Assembly: GCF_011682235.2 (NCBI RefSeq)
Contig: NZ_CP076718.1
Location: forward strand, 211,817 to 275,816
DNA: 64,000 bases
Direction: 5' to 3'
Origin: Rhodocaloribacter litoris
Lineage (GTDB): Bacteria; Bacteroidota; Rhodothermia; Rhodothermales; ISCAR-4553
The position numbers were made by a program, and so were the translations under genes. Shown piece after piece: positions 8,687 through 17,319 of the stretch. The notes beneath the pieces were generated by a model. The model made no database searches. It saw only the letters and a program-made list of their open reading frames with translations, and was not told where the DNA came from. Numbering within the stretch: position 1 is the stretch's first letter; every line of letters begins with the position of its first letter.

Positions 8687-9904
8687 AAGGGCCACCTCAT
8701 CTTCGTAAGTGTTTGTTCGTAGATTGGTTGAGTCTTTCTGCACTCAACCCGGCTCCGAACTATGGCTCCGCTCCTTGCCTACTTCCAAGATCTCGAAGAT
8801 CCTCGATGGGATCGCTTTAAACTCCACCCATTCAATGACATCCTCTTCATTACCATCTGCGCCGCCATCTGTGGGGCCGATGGATGGAAAGACATCGAAG
8901 CCTTCGCCCACGCCAAAGAAGACTGGCTCCGAGGCTACCTCGAATTGCCCCATGGCCTGCCCTCAGACGACACGTTCCGACGCGTCATCTCGCGCATCAA
9001 CCCGGAGGCCTTCGAGACCTGTTTCCGGCACTGGGTCGCCTCGGTAGTCGAAGGGACCACCGGTGAACTCATCTGCATCGATGGCAAAACCCTGCGGGGA
9101 TCCTATGACGCCCAGGACGAGAAAGCCGCCCTTTGCATGGTCAGTGCCTGGGCCTCGGCCAACGGGCTGATCATGGCCCAGGAGCGGGTCGATCAGAAGT
9201 CAAACGAGATCACGGCCATCCCAGCCTTGCTCTCGGCCCTGGAACTGAGCGGGTGTCTCGTAACGATCGATGCGATGGGGACGCAGCGGGAGATTGCCCG
9301 GCAGATCACCGATCAAGGGGGGCAGTACGTCCTGGCCCTCAAGAGCAATCATCCGACGCTCTACGAGGACGTGCGCACGTTCTTCGAGGAGGCGCAAGCG
9401 ACGCAATTCCAGGGTATTGCCCACGACTATGCGGCGCGTACACGCCGCGTCGAACACACCGATGGCGGTCACGGGCGCATCGAAGTGCGCCGGTGCTGGG
9501 CCGTCGGGGATGTGGCGTGGCTGCGGCACCAGGATCGCTGGGCAGGTCTACGGACGTTGGTGCTGGTGGAGTCCCGTCGTATCGTGGGCACAGAAGAGCG
9601 TCTCGATCGCCGTTACTACATCGCCAGTGCGCCCGCCGATGCCGCGTCTCTGTTAGCGGCGGTACGTGGCCACTGGGGCATAGAGAACCGCGTGCACTGG
9701 GTCTTGGATGTGAGTTTTGGCGAGGACGGCAGTCGGATACGGAAGGATCACGGGGCGGCGAACATGTCGTTGCTGCGTCGATTGACGCTGAATCTGATCC
9801 GTCGTGAGCCGAGCAAGGGCAGTCTCAAGGGCAAGCGCAAGCGAGCCGGTTGGGACAACCGCTTTCTTGAGAAGATCCTCACCGGTTAAGATGAGGTGGC
9901 CCTG
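8687..9904 (+). mobile_element. Insertion sequence, ISAs1 family (copy A), complete
   Basis: 1218 bp. The ends are inverted repeats: AAGGGCCACCTCATCTT at 8687-8703 and AAGATGAGGTGGCCCTG at 9888-9904, matching at 16 of 17 positions. A perfect 10-bp direct repeat TAGGAAACGA flanks it (8677-8686 and 9905-9914), a length known for ISAs1-family target duplications. The stop codon of the transposase overlaps the right inverted repeat. Intact gene, ends and duplication indicate a recent insertion. It lies in the divergent region between the WbqC gene and the T9SS peptidase, just upstream of that gene's predicted promoter. Confidence 0.95.
8762..9889 (+). CDS. ISAs1 family transposase (copy A)
   Basis: 375 residues, full length for the family. 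N-terminal DDE_Tnp_1-associated region (FQDLEDPRWDRFK, DILFITICAAICGADGW) is followed by the DDE catalytic domain. Candidate catalytic residues are Asp107 (CIDGKTLRGS), Asp170 (VTIDAMGTQ) and Glu309 (GHWGIENRVHWVLDV). The family feature KSNEITAIPALL is present. No frameshift is visible, so it is probably active. It shares the family but clearly not the full sequence with copy B at 44238, so the two elements are different members and not recent copies of each other. Confidence 0.95.
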   Translation: MAPLLAYFQDLEDPRWDRFKLHPFNDILFITICAAICGADGWKDIEAFAHAKEDWLRGYLELPHGLPSDDTFRRVISRINPEAFETCFRHWVASVVEGTTGELICIDGKTLRGSYDAQDEKAALCMVSAWASANGLIMAQERVDQKSNEITAIPALLSALELSGCLVTIDAMGTQREIARQITDQGGQYVLALKSNHPTLYEDVRTFFEEAQATQFQGIAHDYAARTRRVEHTDGGHGRIEVRRCWAVGDVAWLRHQDRWAGLRTLVLVESRRIVGTEERLDRRYYIASAPADAASLLAAVRGHWGIENRVHWVLDVSFGEDGSRIRKDHGAANMSLLRRLTLNLIRREPSKGSLKGKRKRAGWDNRFLEKILTG

Positions 9905-9922
9905 TAGGAAACGATTTTCCCC

Positions 9923-9952
9923 TTGCCTGGCCAAAAAATTTGTTTATCTTTG
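9923..9952 (+). promoter_or_regulatory. Bacteroidota-type promoter of the T9SS peptidase gene
   Basis: TTG at 9923-9925, a 19-base spacer and TATCTTTG at 9945-9952 fit the Bacteroidota housekeeping pattern (TTTG near -33, TAnnTTTG near -7). Expected initiation is a few bases past 9955, giving a leader of about 100 nt before the ATG at 10059. The IS right end is at 9904, so the insertion spared the core promoter but removed native sequence upstream of about -50. Confidence 0.7.
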
Positions 9953-10058
9953 TTTTGCAGCGGATTCAGAGATTGGGCCAATCTTACACGCGACCTACCC
10001 CGCTTCAGCGCAGAGGATTGTTTTTTCATTCAATTCATCCTCTGCAGAAGGTATACCG

Positions 10059-12665
10059 ATGAAGTACTTCATTCTGACCGCTGCTCAATGGCGCCTTCAT
10101 CGTCTGGTCCTTTCCTTATGGCTCCTTTATCCCGCTACGGCGATCCACGCACAAATTCCCTCCACCCAGGAAGATAGTGTAAACAAAGTCGCTCGTTATC
10201 TTGTTTTCAACGATAAAGAGATAGCTGCGCGTGTTGACGAAGCTACCGGCACTCCTTCCTGGGTCATCAGTTTGGATTCGATCGACTTCAACCTGGGAGT
10301 TCCCGAAGTTCTGATCACTCCGGAGGCTGTCGTGCGGAAAACGCGCGCTTTCCTGCAGGCACATCAAACTTTACTCAAGGTCGATCCGGACAGGCTCTCG
10401 GAACCGACAATCTCGACGGATGGGCGGTTCTGGTTCATCACCTACAGCCAGGAATATAAGGGCTTGCCGGTGATCGGTTCACAGATCGGGCTCACAATCA
10501 CCCGGGAAGGACGTCTCTTTGCACTGGGTGTTCAGGCCTATCCGGATCTTGCGTTGAACACCACCCCCTCGCTCGGGGCATCGAGTGCGGCCCAATTGGC
10601 CCGAAATCACGCCGGACTTGACCGGGACGGCGAACTGAATAAGCAGCAACTCGTAATTCTGGCCGGACCGGCTCAGGGACGTTACGAGTACAAGCTTGCC
10701 TGGAAACTCGTGTTGGAAGACTTCACACGCGCAACACCGGTAAGCAAGTCGTTCCTCGTGGATGCACACCAGGGTACAGTATTGCGCGAGCGTGATAACT
10801 TTTTGCACGTCGAACCCAGCTTTAATACCCACAGTCCAACAGTGAGCATGGTCTCCTCCGTGCCCGATGACAGTCCCCTGGATTCCGACAAACACACCCT
10901 TTTGGTTCCACCGTTTGCCCTGCCGCTGAAGACCGGAATACTCGAAAATGGAGACGGCCGGAGCTCCGGCAGCGTAGCAGGAACGGTTACGCTCAATTAC
11001 TACGATACCCCGGACGACATTTACACTCCGCTCATTCGTCGCTACAACCGGCCTTTCAAAGGAGCCAAGGTACAGATAAAAAACAATGCGACCGGTGCAA
11101 CCCGGACCACCTACGCCGATACGAACGGCTTTTACGCTTTCTCCGGTCTTGACAGTGGCTCCCACACGGTGACGTTTTTCATCGAAAACGACCAAGCCCG
11201 CATCAACAGCGGTGTGTCTACTTCCAAAAAAGAGAAAAGCTTTACCATCAACGTAAGCGGTGCCGTTCAGCTGAATTATGATTGGGGATGGGGAGACGAT
11301 GGGGACGTAGACCAGTCCACCACAGCCATGGGACTCAACGCCGTCCACCAGATAAAGGTGCAGCATGAATACGTACGGAACACGCTCGGATACACGGGGA
11401 TGGATGGGCTTCCCGTTCGACAGGTGTATGTATATCAAACTATACCGAAGAATGAAAACGGAGGATCGACGCGGCCTTGGTGGCAAGAAATTTATCTCCG
11501 ACGACACTATGCACTGTCGAGCGAGGTGGCACACCATGAATACATGCACAATATAATCTATGAACTCTATAATGGAAACATGATCTCTTGGCTTTTTTCC
11601 GGCGGAGATCCGGACTATGATGCGGAAGAAGCGGCGGCGATGGACGAGGGGTTTGCCGACTATTTCACCTGTTCTCGTACCGGAAATGCCACATACGGAG
11701 GTCCTGTGGATCTGGCCAACGATCCTTCCTTTCCTCCGGGTGAAGGGGTAGTCGTGCGGTTTCTCTGGAACGACTGTACCATGAATGATTTCGATGGCGA
11801 ATGGCCATGCGGAGGAAGCCCGCACAGCCGGGGACGGATCATCAGTGGAGCCGTCTGGCGTGTCCGAACCGATATCGGATCTGCCGCCGACGAATTGGCC
11901 TTCCTAGCCCTGCAGATTGCCCCACAACCACAGAGCTTCAGTAGCTTCGGTGAACGCATGTATGTTGCCGACGACATGCTCAACGGCGGAGCAAACCGCG
12001 CTGTGATTGAGCAACGCTTTGTTGAGCGGCTCATCCTGCCGCCACTGGCTCCCTCGTCACTCTTTGCCTTAAGTGGTTCAGGAGGCGATGTGCACCTCTC
12101 CTGGAACGATCGCTCTTCGCTGGAAAACGGCTACGACGTGCAACGCCGTCTCAACGGCGGCACCTGGAGCGCAGTAGCCAGCCTGGCAGCTGACGCGACA
12201 AGCTTCACGGACCAGCACATTTTCTGCCGTACTGGTTCAAATGATTATGAGTACCGAATCCGAGTTTACAAAGATGCCCTCGAAGATTTCTCTCCGATCC
12301 GGTACTATAACCCGTGTGGTCCACAAGCCAGCGTAGCCGTTTCCGGGCAAACCCTCGATGCGGACATCCACCAGGCGGATCCCGTAACGCCCGACGTGCC
12401 AGTCGCCACGCTTCTGGAAGGTGCTTATCCCAACCCCTTCAGCCCGTATACGACCATCCGGTACACCCTGGCCTCGGCGACCCACGTACATCTTGCCGTC
12501 TACGACATGCTGGGCCGGGAAGTGGCCTTGCTGGTCAATCGACGCCAGAAACCAGGTCAATATGAAGCCTTCTTTAAGGCGGAGAACCTGCCCAGTGGGC
12601 CGTATTTATACCGGCTCGTGACGAAAGACCAGCAATTCTCGGGCACGATGCTGTTCGTGAAGTAG
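10059..12665 (+). CDS. Secreted metallopeptidase with FTP propeptide and T9SS sorting domain
   Basis: 868 residues. A signal peptide (residues 1-35, ending ATAIHAQ) is followed by a fungalysin/thermolysin-type propeptide (VRKTRAFLQAHQTLLKV, YKGLPVIGSQIGLTI). Next comes a carboxypeptidase-regulatory-like insert (TTYADTNGFYAFSGL). The peptidase core has HEYMH at 493-497 (HExxH zinc motif) and DEGFADYF with Glu530 as likely third ligand. A fibronectin-III-like domain follows near 665-750. The last ~85 residues are a T9SS type A sorting domain (YPNPFSPYTTIRY, VYDMLGREVA). ATG 10059 was chosen for the signal peptide. The gene is noticeably more A/T-rich than its neighbours. Predicted to be exported and anchored or released at the cell surface; the peptidase family (M36 versus M4-like) is uncertain. 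Confidence 0.88.
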   Translation: MKYFILTAAQWRLHRLVLSLWLLYPATAIHAQIPSTQEDSVNKVARYLVFNDKEIAARVDEATGTPSWVISLDSIDFNLGVPEVLITPEAVVRKTRAFLQAHQTLLKVDPDRLSEPTISTDGRFWFITYSQEYKGLPVIGSQIGLTITREGRLFALGVQAYPDLALNTTPSLGASSAAQLARNHAGLDRDGELNKQQLVILAGPAQGRYEYKLAWKLVLEDFTRATPVSKSFLVDAHQGTVLRERDNFLHVEPSFNTHSPTVSMVSSVPDDSPLDSDKHTLLVPPFALPLKTGILENGDGRSSGSVAGTVTLNYYDTPDDIYTPLIRRYNRPFKGAKVQIKNNATGATRTTYADTNGFYAFSGLDSGSHTVTFFIENDQARINSGVSTSKKEKSFTINVSGAVQLNYDWGWGDDGDVDQSTTAMGLNAVHQIKVQHEYVRNTLGYTGMDGLPVRQVYVYQTIPKNENGGSTRPWWQEIYLRRHYALSSEVAHHEYMHNIIYELYNGNMISWLFSGGDPDYDAEEAAAMDEGFADYFTCSRTGNATYGGPVDLANDPSFPPGEGVVVRFLWNDCTMNDFDGEWPCGGSPHSRGRIISGAVWRVRTDIGSAADELAFLALQIAPQPQSFSSFGERMYVADDMLNGGANRAVIEQRFVERLILPPLAPSSLFALSGSGGDVHLSWNDRSSLENGYDVQRRLNGGTWSAVASLAADATSFTDQHIFCRTGSNDYEYRIRVYKDALEDFSPIRYYNPCGPQASVAVSGQTLDADIHQADPVTPDVPVATLLEGAYPNPFSPYTTIRYTLASATHVHLAVYDMLGREVALLVNRRQKPGQYEAFFKAENLPSGPYLYRLVTKDQQFSGTMLFVK

Positions 12666-12682
12666 GATGGAGGTAAAAGGTT

Positions 12683-14437
12683 ATGAAACGATTCCTGCCA
12701 GCACTCACGATCGTGCTCGTGCTCGGGCCGGGGTTTTGTCCCGGTCAGGTCACCAAGGCACAGAACACACCGGAATGGCTTCATCAAGCCTGGGCGATCG
12801 ACCAGGACGGCTTCGGCGGAGTTGTTCGTCCCTACGGCATCTCTGCTGCTCTACCGGGCGTCGCGTACGTGGCCGGCGGCATCAACGCGATCTCGTATTT
12901 CGACACGTTTACACTCTCCCCGGATAGCTCCGGCAGCTTCATCGCCGGCTATGACCCGACCGGAAACCTTCAATGGGCCAGGACCGGGACAACTTTTCCT
13001 GACCGTCCGTGCGCGTTCCACGTTGCAGCCGGAACCGATGGCGCCATCTACACCAGTGAAGGATATCACTTTGCCTTCGACACAAACATGTGGACCGAAG
13101 GGGGCGTCGTGCTAAGCAAATACGCCAGCGACGGCACCCTGCTGTGGTCTCACCCCATGGGCGACTCGACCCAGGTGACGAATCCCAACATAGCCCCCGT
13201 CTACCTCAAAGGCCTGGGCATCGACCAGGAAGACAACCTCTACGCTGCCGGCGAATTCCGCGGCTCGCTCGTACTCGGGACCGATACCCTCACCAGCACC
13301 GACATCGACGTCCTGCTGCTAAGCTTCGACGCCGACGGCAACCTGCGCTGGTACGAACACCTCGAGGGCTCCGGCTTCGACGCCATGGCCGGCATCTTTC
13401 CCTGGCCCAGAGGCATCTTCGCCGTCAGCCCTTCCGGCAATGTCTACCTCGGTGGCTTCTTTACGGCGGGCACCGTCTTCAACGCCGGTCGCCCGGGTGC
13501 CTACACCATGGAAACGGGCAGCTGGGCCGTGGCCGGCTACGATGCCACCGGTACGCTCCGCTGGGTCCGCACCCGGCAGGACTTGCAGGTCGAGGGGAAC
13601 GTCGGGCTCTTGCGCGCCGCCGTCGATCCGGCGGAGAACCTGTTCCTGGCCTGGTTCATGCGCGACGTGGGCGGCACGACGACGGCCCTGGTGGGCGACT
13701 CGCTCCTGCAGGATCCAGGCTTCGGCGGGGCCTTCCTGACAAAGTACGATCCCGAGGGCAACCTGGACTGGGTACAACAGTTCCGTGGCGACGGCAACGA
13801 GTTCATCTGGGCGCTCGAGACCGACACCGAAGGCCGCGTCTACGTCGGGGGCAGCTTCGACGCCCTGCACCTCGAACTCGACACAACTACCCTTTCGAAG
13901 CAAGAGCTGCAGGCGGATGAGCTAGACGGCTTCGTGGCCGGCTATGACCCGGCGGGTCACCTGATCTGGACCCTGCACGTGCCCGGCGAGGAAACGCAAC
14001 GGGTCTATGCCCTTGCCACCGACCCGGTGGGCAACCTGTACGTGACCGGCGAGTTCGAAGGGACTCTTCGCCTGGGCACCGAAGTGCGCGAAGCCAGGGG
14101 CCGTTTCGACTTTTTCGTGGCAAAGTACACTAAATCGACGGTGCTCGAGGCGGAAACAGCACACCCGGTCTCCGAAACTATGAGGCTGGAGCCGAACCAC
14201 CCGAACCCGTTCACCTCCTCCACCTCGTTACACTTCACGTTGCCGGCGGCCTCAAGCGTCACCCTGCGCATTTACGACGTGCTGGGCCGGGAGGTGGCCA
14301 CGCTCCTTGACGGCTTCCTCCCCGCCGGGCACCACGAGGTATCCTTCACGGCAGAACGCTTACCGGGAGGTGTTTACTTCTACCGGCTAGAGACACCCGC
14401 CGGCCGGCAAACGCGGGGTATGGTTCTCCGGCGCTGA
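12683..14437 (+). CDS. Secreted SBBP/beta-propeller-like repeat protein with T9SS sorting domain
   Basis: 584 residues. GGAGG at 12669-12673 precedes ATG 12683, which opens a signal peptide (FLPALTIVLVLGPGFC). The body has repeated modules of the form GYDPTGNLQWARTG, SFDADGNLRWYEHL, GYDATGTLRWVRT, KYDPEGNLDWVQQF and GYDPAGHLIWTLH, spaced about 60-90 residues, alternating with YVGGSF/YAAGEF blades. This is the SBBP-type propeller pattern. The C-terminus is a T9SS domain (NHPNPFTSSTSLHFTL, IYDVLGREVATL, GVYFYRLE). It starts 17 bp after the peptidase stop, so the two are probably co-transcribed and exported together. Substrate or ligand is unknown. Confidence 0.88.
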   Translation: MKRFLPALTIVLVLGPGFCPGQVTKAQNTPEWLHQAWAIDQDGFGGVVRPYGISAALPGVAYVAGGINAISYFDTFTLSPDSSGSFIAGYDPTGNLQWARTGTTFPDRPCAFHVAAGTDGAIYTSEGYHFAFDTNMWTEGGVVLSKYASDGTLLWSHPMGDSTQVTNPNIAPVYLKGLGIDQEDNLYAAGEFRGSLVLGTDTLTSTDIDVLLLSFDADGNLRWYEHLEGSGFDAMAGIFPWPRGIFAVSPSGNVYLGGFFTAGTVFNAGRPGAYTMETGSWAVAGYDATGTLRWVRTRQDLQVEGNVGLLRAAVDPAENLFLAWFMRDVGGTTTALVGDSLLQDPGFGGAFLTKYDPEGNLDWVQQFRGDGNEFIWALETDTEGRVYVGGSFDALHLELDTTTLSKQELQADELDGFVAGYDPAGHLIWTLHVPGEETQRVYALATDPVGNLYVTGEFEGTLRLGTEVREARGRFDFFVAKYTKSTVLEAETAHPVSETMRLEPNHPNPFTSSTSLHFTLPAASSVTLRIYDVLGREVATLLDGFLPAGHHEVSFTAERLPGGVYFYRLETPAGRQTRGMVLRR

Positions 14438-14460
14438 AGCCAGACGCCGTCCCCCCGCTG

Positions 14461-14493
14461 CACCTGAACGCTTGACGCGTTCAAGACGAGGTG
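14461..14493. terminator. Hairpin between converging genes
   Basis: TGAACGC (14465-14471) pairs with GCGTTCA (14477-14483), with an outer CACC/GGTG pair at 14461-14464 and 14490-14493. It lies between the converging stops of the propeller gene (14437) and the deacetylase gene (14500). There is no U-tract, so a terminator role is inferred from position only. Confidence 0.4.
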
Positions 14494-14499
14494 CTTCCT

Positions 14500-15957
14500 T
14501 CACGCACAGAAAGCAGCCAGGGCGTCGCGGAGGGAGGCTATGTACGCGCCCTGTGTGGCGGCCTCATCGAGCGTGGCGGTGAAGTGGTCCCCCCAGCCGG
14601 GGAAGTCGAGTTCGTCCCAGAGGGTGTTGTGCCACAGCCCGACGGCCACCCCGCCGAAGCGGCGGCACGTCGCCAGGAGGTCATGCGTGACGGCCAGCGC
14701 CTGCTCCCCGTCGAGGCCCCGCCGGTTGAACAGGACCGACTCCATGAACGCCAGCGGCATCTCCCACAGGTCGAGCGGGCGGTCGGCCGCGACGTCGTAG
14801 AGCTGGAACGGCAGGCAGGTGCCGTGACGAAAGCCCTCGTGGCCGGCAAACCCGAGCGTCGAGTCGATCCGGAAGCCGGCGGCCGCCAGCAGACGGGGCG
14901 TCACGACCGGGTCGAAGCGCAGGTAGTGCGTGCGCACGGAGACGGGCGGCGCGGCGGTGAGACGCGCCAGCCGGTCGTACTCTTCCCGCAGGTAGCCCGG
15001 ATGGTCGAAGGCGTGATAGCTCGGGTGCAGGCCCACCTCGAAGCCGCCTGCTTCCAGCGCCTGCACCCGTGCCCGGACGTAGGCGCCGTCCCAGTCGTAG
15101 GGCACGTCGTGCGGGCCGTGAGCGCCCGTCTTGAGGAAGAACGTCGCCGTGCCGCCGCGCCGGGCCGTCTCGGCGGGCATCCGCTCGAAGGCCCGGCGGA
15201 AGACGTCACCCGGGCGAACGAGGTCGGCCAGGAAACGGCCGAAACGACGCAGGCGGGTGCCGGGCGATTCGTGCCGGCGGTTCAGGGCCAGGTGATGGAC
15301 GACCTCGCGCCAGACCATCCCCGGCCGCCACTTGCGCAGGTAGTCGACGTCGTGCGTGGGGCAGAAGGCCCAGGCGTGCCCGGCCCAGCGGCGCGGGTGC
15401 ACCGGCACACCGGCAGCGAGCAGCCGTTCGGCCAGCGCTTCGCGGTAGGCGTCGACGGGCGGGCGGATCGTGGTGCCCAGCCGGCGCTGGAGCGAGGCCT
15501 CCCACGGAAAGCGGCCGTGGCGGTCGCAGGTACGGACGGTGTGCTCCTGCCAGCCCGAGAGCCAGAAGAACGCCGAGGCGATGAGGTCGTGCCCGGCCAC
15601 ACGCTCCCCGCCGAAAAGCACGGGCCAGCGGTCATGCGCGTCCCGGCCCTCCATCCACCGCACCTCGCCGGCGTGATACGGCACCCGGGCCTCGAAAAAA
15701 GCCACGGTGGCCTCCCGCAGCGGCAACGCCACCACGCGCTCCGGCAGGCCCTCCGGTCCCGGGCCGTAGTACAGCCCCGGCTCCGGCAACACCGACCGGC
15801 CCACGCGCTCCGGGGCCAGTCCCAGCGGCAACAGCAGCATCCGCAGCGCATACCACGCCTTCGCCTCGAAACGCGGCGGCACCTCCAGGCAACAGGGCAG
15901 TACCGCTTTCGGACGGACCGCTCCGGGCAAAGGGACGGCTTCCTCGGCGTTCCTCAT
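14500..15957 (-). CDS. Polysaccharide deacetylase family protein
   Basis: 485 residues. The N-terminal ~190 residues resemble the DUF7033-type extension of bacterial deacetylases. The NodB-like domain starts with THDVDYLRKW (201-210, Asp and His ligands of the metal) and has the downstream GLHPSYHAF block with the second pair of His residues. FFLKTGAHG and VGLWHNTLW fit later family motifs. It probably removes acetyl groups from an extracellular or cell-wall glycan. No clear signal peptide is seen. ATG 15957 is chosen; ATG 16002 (15 codons upstream) is an alternative and would leave only 39 bp to the divergent HD gene. Confidence 0.85.
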   Translation of the reverse strand: MRNAEEAVPLPGAVRPKAVLPCCLEVPPRFEAKAWYALRMLLLPLGLAPERVGRSVLPEPGLYYGPGPEGLPERVVALPLREATVAFFEARVPYHAGEVRWMEGRDAHDRWPVLFGGERVAGHDLIASAFFWLSGWQEHTVRTCDRHGRFPWEASLQRRLGTTIRPPVDAYREALAERLLAAGVPVHPRRWAGHAWAFCPTHDVDYLRKWRPGMVWREVVHHLALNRRHESPGTRLRRFGRFLADLVRPGDVFRRAFERMPAETARRGGTATFFLKTGAHGPHDVPYDWDGAYVRARVQALEAGGFEVGLHPSYHAFDHPGYLREEYDRLARLTAAPPVSVRTHYLRFDPVVTPRLLAAAGFRIDSTLGFAGHEGFRHGTCLPFQLYDVAADRPLDLWEMPLAFMESVLFNRRGLDGEQALAVTHDLLATCRRFGGVAVGLWHNTLWDELDFPGWGDHFTATLDEAATQGAYIASLRDALAAFCA

Positions 15958-16041
15958 GGCGTGCTTGGCCGGGCATTGCGTACATTGGGGCGTCCAGAGC
16001 ATACGAACCGGCTCCCGCAATCCGAAATCCGCACGCGACAA

Positions 16042-17319
16042 TTGAAGATATTTTCCGATCCGGTACACGGCTTCATCTCCGTACCGCGCGGGCTGATCCT
16101 CGACCTGATCCAGACCCCCGAAGTGCAACGGCTGCGCCGGATCCGGCAGCTCGGCGTGGGCTACCTGGTCTTCCCCGGCGCCGAGCATACCCGCTTCGGC
16201 CACGCCCTCGGCGCCATGGCCCTGATGCAGGACGCCCTGGCGACCCTCCAGGACAAGGGCACCCCCATCACGCCCGAAGAACACACCGCGGCCCTGGCCG
16301 CCGCCCTGCTGCACGACCTGGGCCACGGCCCCTTCTCCCACACCCTCGAGAACGAACTCATCGCCGGCTTTCATCACGAGAAGATGAGCCGGGTGATGCT
16401 GGCCCACCTGAACGAACGCTTCGACGGCGCCCTCGACCGCACCATCGCCCTCTTCGACGATACCTACGAACGTCCCTTCTTCCACCAGCTCATCGCCAGC
16501 CAGCTCGACATGGACCGGCTCGACTACCTCCGCCGAGACTCTTTCTACACCGGCGTCGTCGAAGGCAAGGTGGGCGTCGACCGGATCATCAAGACGATGC
16601 GCGTGCACCCGCCCGAGGGCGGGCCCGGGTCGCGGATCGTCATCGAGGCCAAGGGGACGTATGCCGTCGAGAACTTCCTCATCGCACGGCGGCTGATGTA
16701 CTGGCAGGTCTACCTGCACAAGACCGTCCTGGCCGGGGATCACTTGCTGCGGGCCATCCTGCGGCGCGTCCGCCACCACCTCCAGAACGGCACCGGCGAT
16801 GTGGCCCGCGGCACCGCCCCGGCCTTCCTGTTCTTCCTCCGGAACCACCTCACCGCCGACGACCTGGCCCGGGACGACGTGCGCACCGCCTACACCGCCC
16901 TCGACGACACCGACATCCTCTTCAGCCTGAAGCAGTGGCGGCACCACACAGACCCCGTCCTGGCCGACCTGTGCCGCCGCTTCGTCGACCGCGACTTCTT
17001 CCGCGTCACCTTCCTCGACGCCCCGCCTTCGGAGGCGCAACAGGCCCGCTGGCGCGACGCCATCGCCGCCTGGCTCGTCCGTTCGGGCCGGTCCACCGCG
17101 GCCGGCGCTCCCGAAGACGCCGCCTTCTACCTCGCCACCGACACCTCGCGGCACTACGCCTACGACGAGGGTGAGGCCGAATCCATCCGCGTGCTCGACC
17201 GGCACGGCACCGTCCGCGAACTCTCCCGCACAACCGACACCGCCGCCGTCTCCGCCCTGACCCGGTACGAAGAAAAGCCCTACGTCTGCTATCCCAAAGA
17301 GGTGACACTCACGCCATGA
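16042..17319 (+). CDS. HD domain phosphohydrolase (dNTPase/SAMHD1-like family)
   Basis: 425 residues. The start appears to be TTG at 16042, because family similarity begins immediately (KIFSDPVHGFISVP) and no ATG occurs until residue 59. Metal-binding motifs are HTRFGH (49-54) and HDLGHGPFSH (91-100), with the later Asp in DMDRLDYLRRDSFYTGV. These are the H...HD...D ligands of the HD superfamily. Relatives hydrolyse dNTPs or other phosphoesters; the substrate here is not known. The stop overlaps the next ATG by 4 bp (ATGA), so translation is likely coupled to the histone-deacetylase-like gene. Confidence 0.88.
   Translation: MKIFSDPVHGFISVPRGLILDLIQTPEVQRLRRIRQLGVGYLVFPGAEHTRFGHALGAMALMQDALATLQDKGTPITPEEHTAALAAALLHDLGHGPFSHTLENELIAGFHHEKMSRVMLAHLNERFDGALDRTIALFDDTYERPFFHQLIASQLDMDRLDYLRRDSFYTGVVEGKVGVDRIIKTMRVHPPEGGPGSRIVIEAKGTYAVENFLIARRLMYWQVYLHKTVLAGDHLLRAILRRVRHHLQNGTGDVARGTAPAFLFFLRNHLTADDLARDDVRTAYTALDDTDILFSLKQWRHHTDPVLADLCRRFVDRDFFRVTFLDAPPSEAQQARWRDAIAAWLVRSGRSTAAGAPEDAAFYLATDTSRHYAYDEGEAESIRVLDRHGTVRELSRTTDTAAVSALTRYEEKPYVCYPKEVTLTP

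Noticed and set aside
14491..16041. Upstream extension of the HD-domain frame and long frames opposite the deacetylase gene
   Set aside because: The extension runs antisense across the deacetylase gene, whose motifs are clear; family similarity begins only at the TTG at 16042.
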